Below, in pieces: positions 5,272 through 6,259 of a DNA stretch of 6,259 nucleotides (the first letter of the stretch is position 1; each line of letters starts with the position of its first letter). Under the pieces are notes generated by a model, which saw only the letters and a list, made by a program, of their open reading frames with translations, had not been told where the DNA came from and ran no database searches. Location of the stretch: assembly GCA_018663815.1 (NCBI GenBank), contig JABJPQ010000281.1, positions 1-6,259 of the forward strand. Direction: 5' to 3'. The DNA comes from Halobacteriovoraceae bacterium (lineage in GTDB: Bacteria; Bdellovibrionota; Bacteriovoracia; Bacteriovoracales; Bacteriovoracaceae). The position numbers and the translations under genes are program-made.

Positions 5272-5300
5272 AATATACCAAGAGAATAATCTCTATACAA
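5272..5300 (-). promoter_or_regulatory. Candidate promoter of the L,D-transpeptidase gene with an internal dyad
   Basis: On the minus strand TTGTAT (5300-5295) precedes TATATT (5277-5272, 5 of 6 matches) by 17 bases. The spacer holds the inverted repeat AGAGA-N4-TCTCT (5281-5294), well placed for a repressor. An alternative is TTGTAA with TATAGA a little further upstream. The leader would be only about 15 bases and would include the GGGAGAG ribosome binding site. I found no convincing plus-strand promoter for udk in 5251-5327. Confidence 0.4.
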
Positions 5301-5327
5301 ATTTTAAACTTTATTTTACAACGAACC

Positions 5328-5945
5328 ATGACTCAAAATTTCATCATTGGAATTGCTGGCGGTAGTGGTTCTGGAAAAACATTTTTTGCTGAAGCCCTAT
5401 GTAAAAAGCTTGGTGAAGAAAATGCTTTAGTTCTCTACCAAGATAGTTATTACATAGATCAAAGTGATAAGTTTGACCACGACGGTGGAGCGGTGAATTT
5501 TGACCACCCAGATTCTCTCGACTTTAAGCTCTTAGCTAGTCACTTAGTCCAGCTAAAACATGGCCAAAATATTCAAATTCCAATCTACGACTTTGAGACC
5601 CATAAAAGACTGGCTAAAACAATCAATCAACCAGCAAAAAAAATTATTATTATTGATGGCATTTTAATTCTTGGCCAGCCAGATGTCAGAAAACACTTTG
5701 ATGAAAGTGTCTTCGTCCACACTCCTGAAGAAATCCGATTTCAACGACGACTAAACCGAGATGTACAAGAACGAGGAAGAACACCTGAGGGCGTGAAGGC
5801 TCAATTTTCAAGCCAAGTAAAACCAATGCATGATCAATTTGTTGAACCATCTAAGCAGTTTGCCAAAATAATTAGCTCTGGCACTGACATGAATATTTTT
5901 AATCAAATACTAGAAGAACTCAGTCAAAATTTAACACGAGACTAA
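5328..5945 (+). CDS. udk: Uridine kinase (pyrimidine ribonucleoside kinase)
   Basis: A cytosolic enzyme of pyrimidine salvage that phosphorylates uridine and cytidine to UMP and CMP using a nucleoside triphosphate. The 205-aa length matches bacterial Udk. Visible family motifs, in order: Walker A GIAGGSGSGKT (8-18); YQDSYY (37-42), with the conserved Asp; NFDHPDSLD (57-65); IPIYDFETHKR (84-94), of the substrate pocket; IIIIDGILIL (106-115), the Walker B-like strand; RRLNRDVQERGRTPE (140-154), the lid with its Arg residues; and KPMHDQFVEPSKQFA (165-179). All are close to the E. coli enzyme. The ATG at 5328 is the only start that keeps the domain whole, but no Shine-Dalgarno precedes it (ACGAACC), so initiation is weak or leaderless. 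The gene is divergent from the L,D-transpeptidase and convergent with the NYN gene. Confidence 0.95.
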   Translation: MTQNFIIGIAGGSGSGKTFFAEALCKKLGEENALVLYQDSYYIDQSDKFDHDGGAVNFDHPDSLDFKLLASHLVQLKHGQNIQIPIYDFETHKRLAKTINQPAKKIIIIDGILILGQPDVRKHFDESVFVHTPEEIRFQRRLNRDVQERGRTPEGVKAQFSSQVKPMHDQFVEPSKQFAKIISSGTDMNIFNQILEELSQNLTRD

Positions 5946-5947
5946 GC

Positions 5948-6259
5948 TTATTTGGTACGAACTTTCTTTTTAGTCCCTTTCGTTTTTGGAGCATTAAAAG
6001 TAAATACATCTTCTTTGATTACCGGGTGGAAGAATTCAGCGACCTCAATTAATGCAGCTGCGGTATTTTGTTCAACAGCACAAATTTCAACTCGTACTCC
6101 CTCACCAATGAGATGTTTCACTAGTTCAATATAATCCGAGTCACCTGATAAAATAATTAAACAATCTACTTTATTAGCAAGTTGAGTCGCTTTAATTGTG
6201 AGAGGAATATCAGCTGATTTGTGACATGGGCAAACAGATCCAAAATATTTATGATGAAG
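5948..6259 (-). CDS. NYN domain (LabA/DUF88-like) protein, C-terminal part (runs off right edge)
   Basis: The minus strand is open from the right edge (codon CTT at 6259-6257) to TAA at 5950-5948: 103 codons, no start inside the window. The visible part reads KSADIPLTIKATQLANKVDC and then LIILSGDSDYIELVKHLIGE, followed by GVRVEI, the core of the NYN/LabA-like PIN-fold domain. The Asp residues of ADIPL and GDSDY (codons 17, 40 and 42 of the visible part) are those expected to bind a metal ion. The family is predicted or shown in some members to be ribonuclease-like. The last dozen residues (PKTKGTKKKVRTK) form a strongly basic tail that could contact nucleic acid. The N-terminus with the first catalytic Asp is outside the window, so activity cannot be judged. 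Its stop lies two bases from that of udk. Confidence 0.8.
   Translation of the reverse strand, partial: LHHKYFGSVCPCHKSADIPLTIKATQLANKVDCLIILSGDSDYIELVKHLIGEGVRVEICAVEQNTAAALIEVAEFFHPVIKEDVFTFNAPKTKGTKKKVRTK

Noticed and set aside
5156..5365. 69-codon plus-strand frame crossing the ldt-udk gap
   Set aside because: It overlaps the signal peptide region of the L,D-transpeptidase and the start of udk in other frames and has no family features.

Overview
The window is a gene-dense, AT-rich piece of a bacterial chromosome. By eye it is roughly 35-40% G+C, and I did not count it. Gene content and signal style suggest a Gram-negative bacterium of the Bdellovibrionota type (for example a Bacteriovorax- or Halobacteriovorax-like predator): lexA with an unusual short operator, many lipoproteins, and a small ZAS anti-sigma factor without a membrane segment. 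That placement is inference; no rRNA or other taxonomic marker is present.

Layout. Positions 1-105 (minus) hold the first 35 codons of a lipoprotein. Positions 222-1274 (minus) encode DNA polymerase IV (dinB). A compact 88-bp divergent region separates it from lexA (1363-1965, plus). A perfect 13-bp dyad in this region lies between the -35 and -10 boxes of the lexA promoter and just downstream of the predicted dinB start point, so one LexA site could repress both genes. Two short genes with strong ribosome binding sites follow lexA: a 57-residue protein (2016-2189) and a 22-residue hydrophobic peptide (2199-2267). A perfect 12-bp hairpin (2274-2305) closes this unit. This is the most interesting part of the window: a probable SOS operon, lexA plus two undescribed small proteins, one of them a membrane peptide.

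Next, under a separate promoter with a perfect TTGACA box, come an ECF-type sigma factor (2388-2957) and its probable zinc-binding anti-sigma factor (2954-3268), overlapping at ATGA. A 136-bp gap with three small dyads leads to a lipoprotein (3405-4112) with a metzincin-type zinc-protease signature, HExxHxxGxxHD. It meets, stop to stop with one base between, an exported L,D-transpeptidase (4114-5250, minus). The latter starts with TTG and is divergent from uridine kinase udk (5328-5945, plus). Udk in turn meets, with two bases between stops, the C-terminal part of a NYN/LabA-like domain protein (5948-6259, minus), which runs off the window.

Functionally there are three themes. One is DNA-damage response and translesion synthesis (lexA, dinB and probably the small proteins). 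The second is envelope signalling and cell-wall or extracytoplasmic proteins (sigma/anti-sigma pair, two lipoproteins, L,D-transpeptidase). The third is nucleotide salvage (udk). No mobile element, CRISPR array, tRNA or rRNA was seen, and no gap between genes exceeds about 140 bases.
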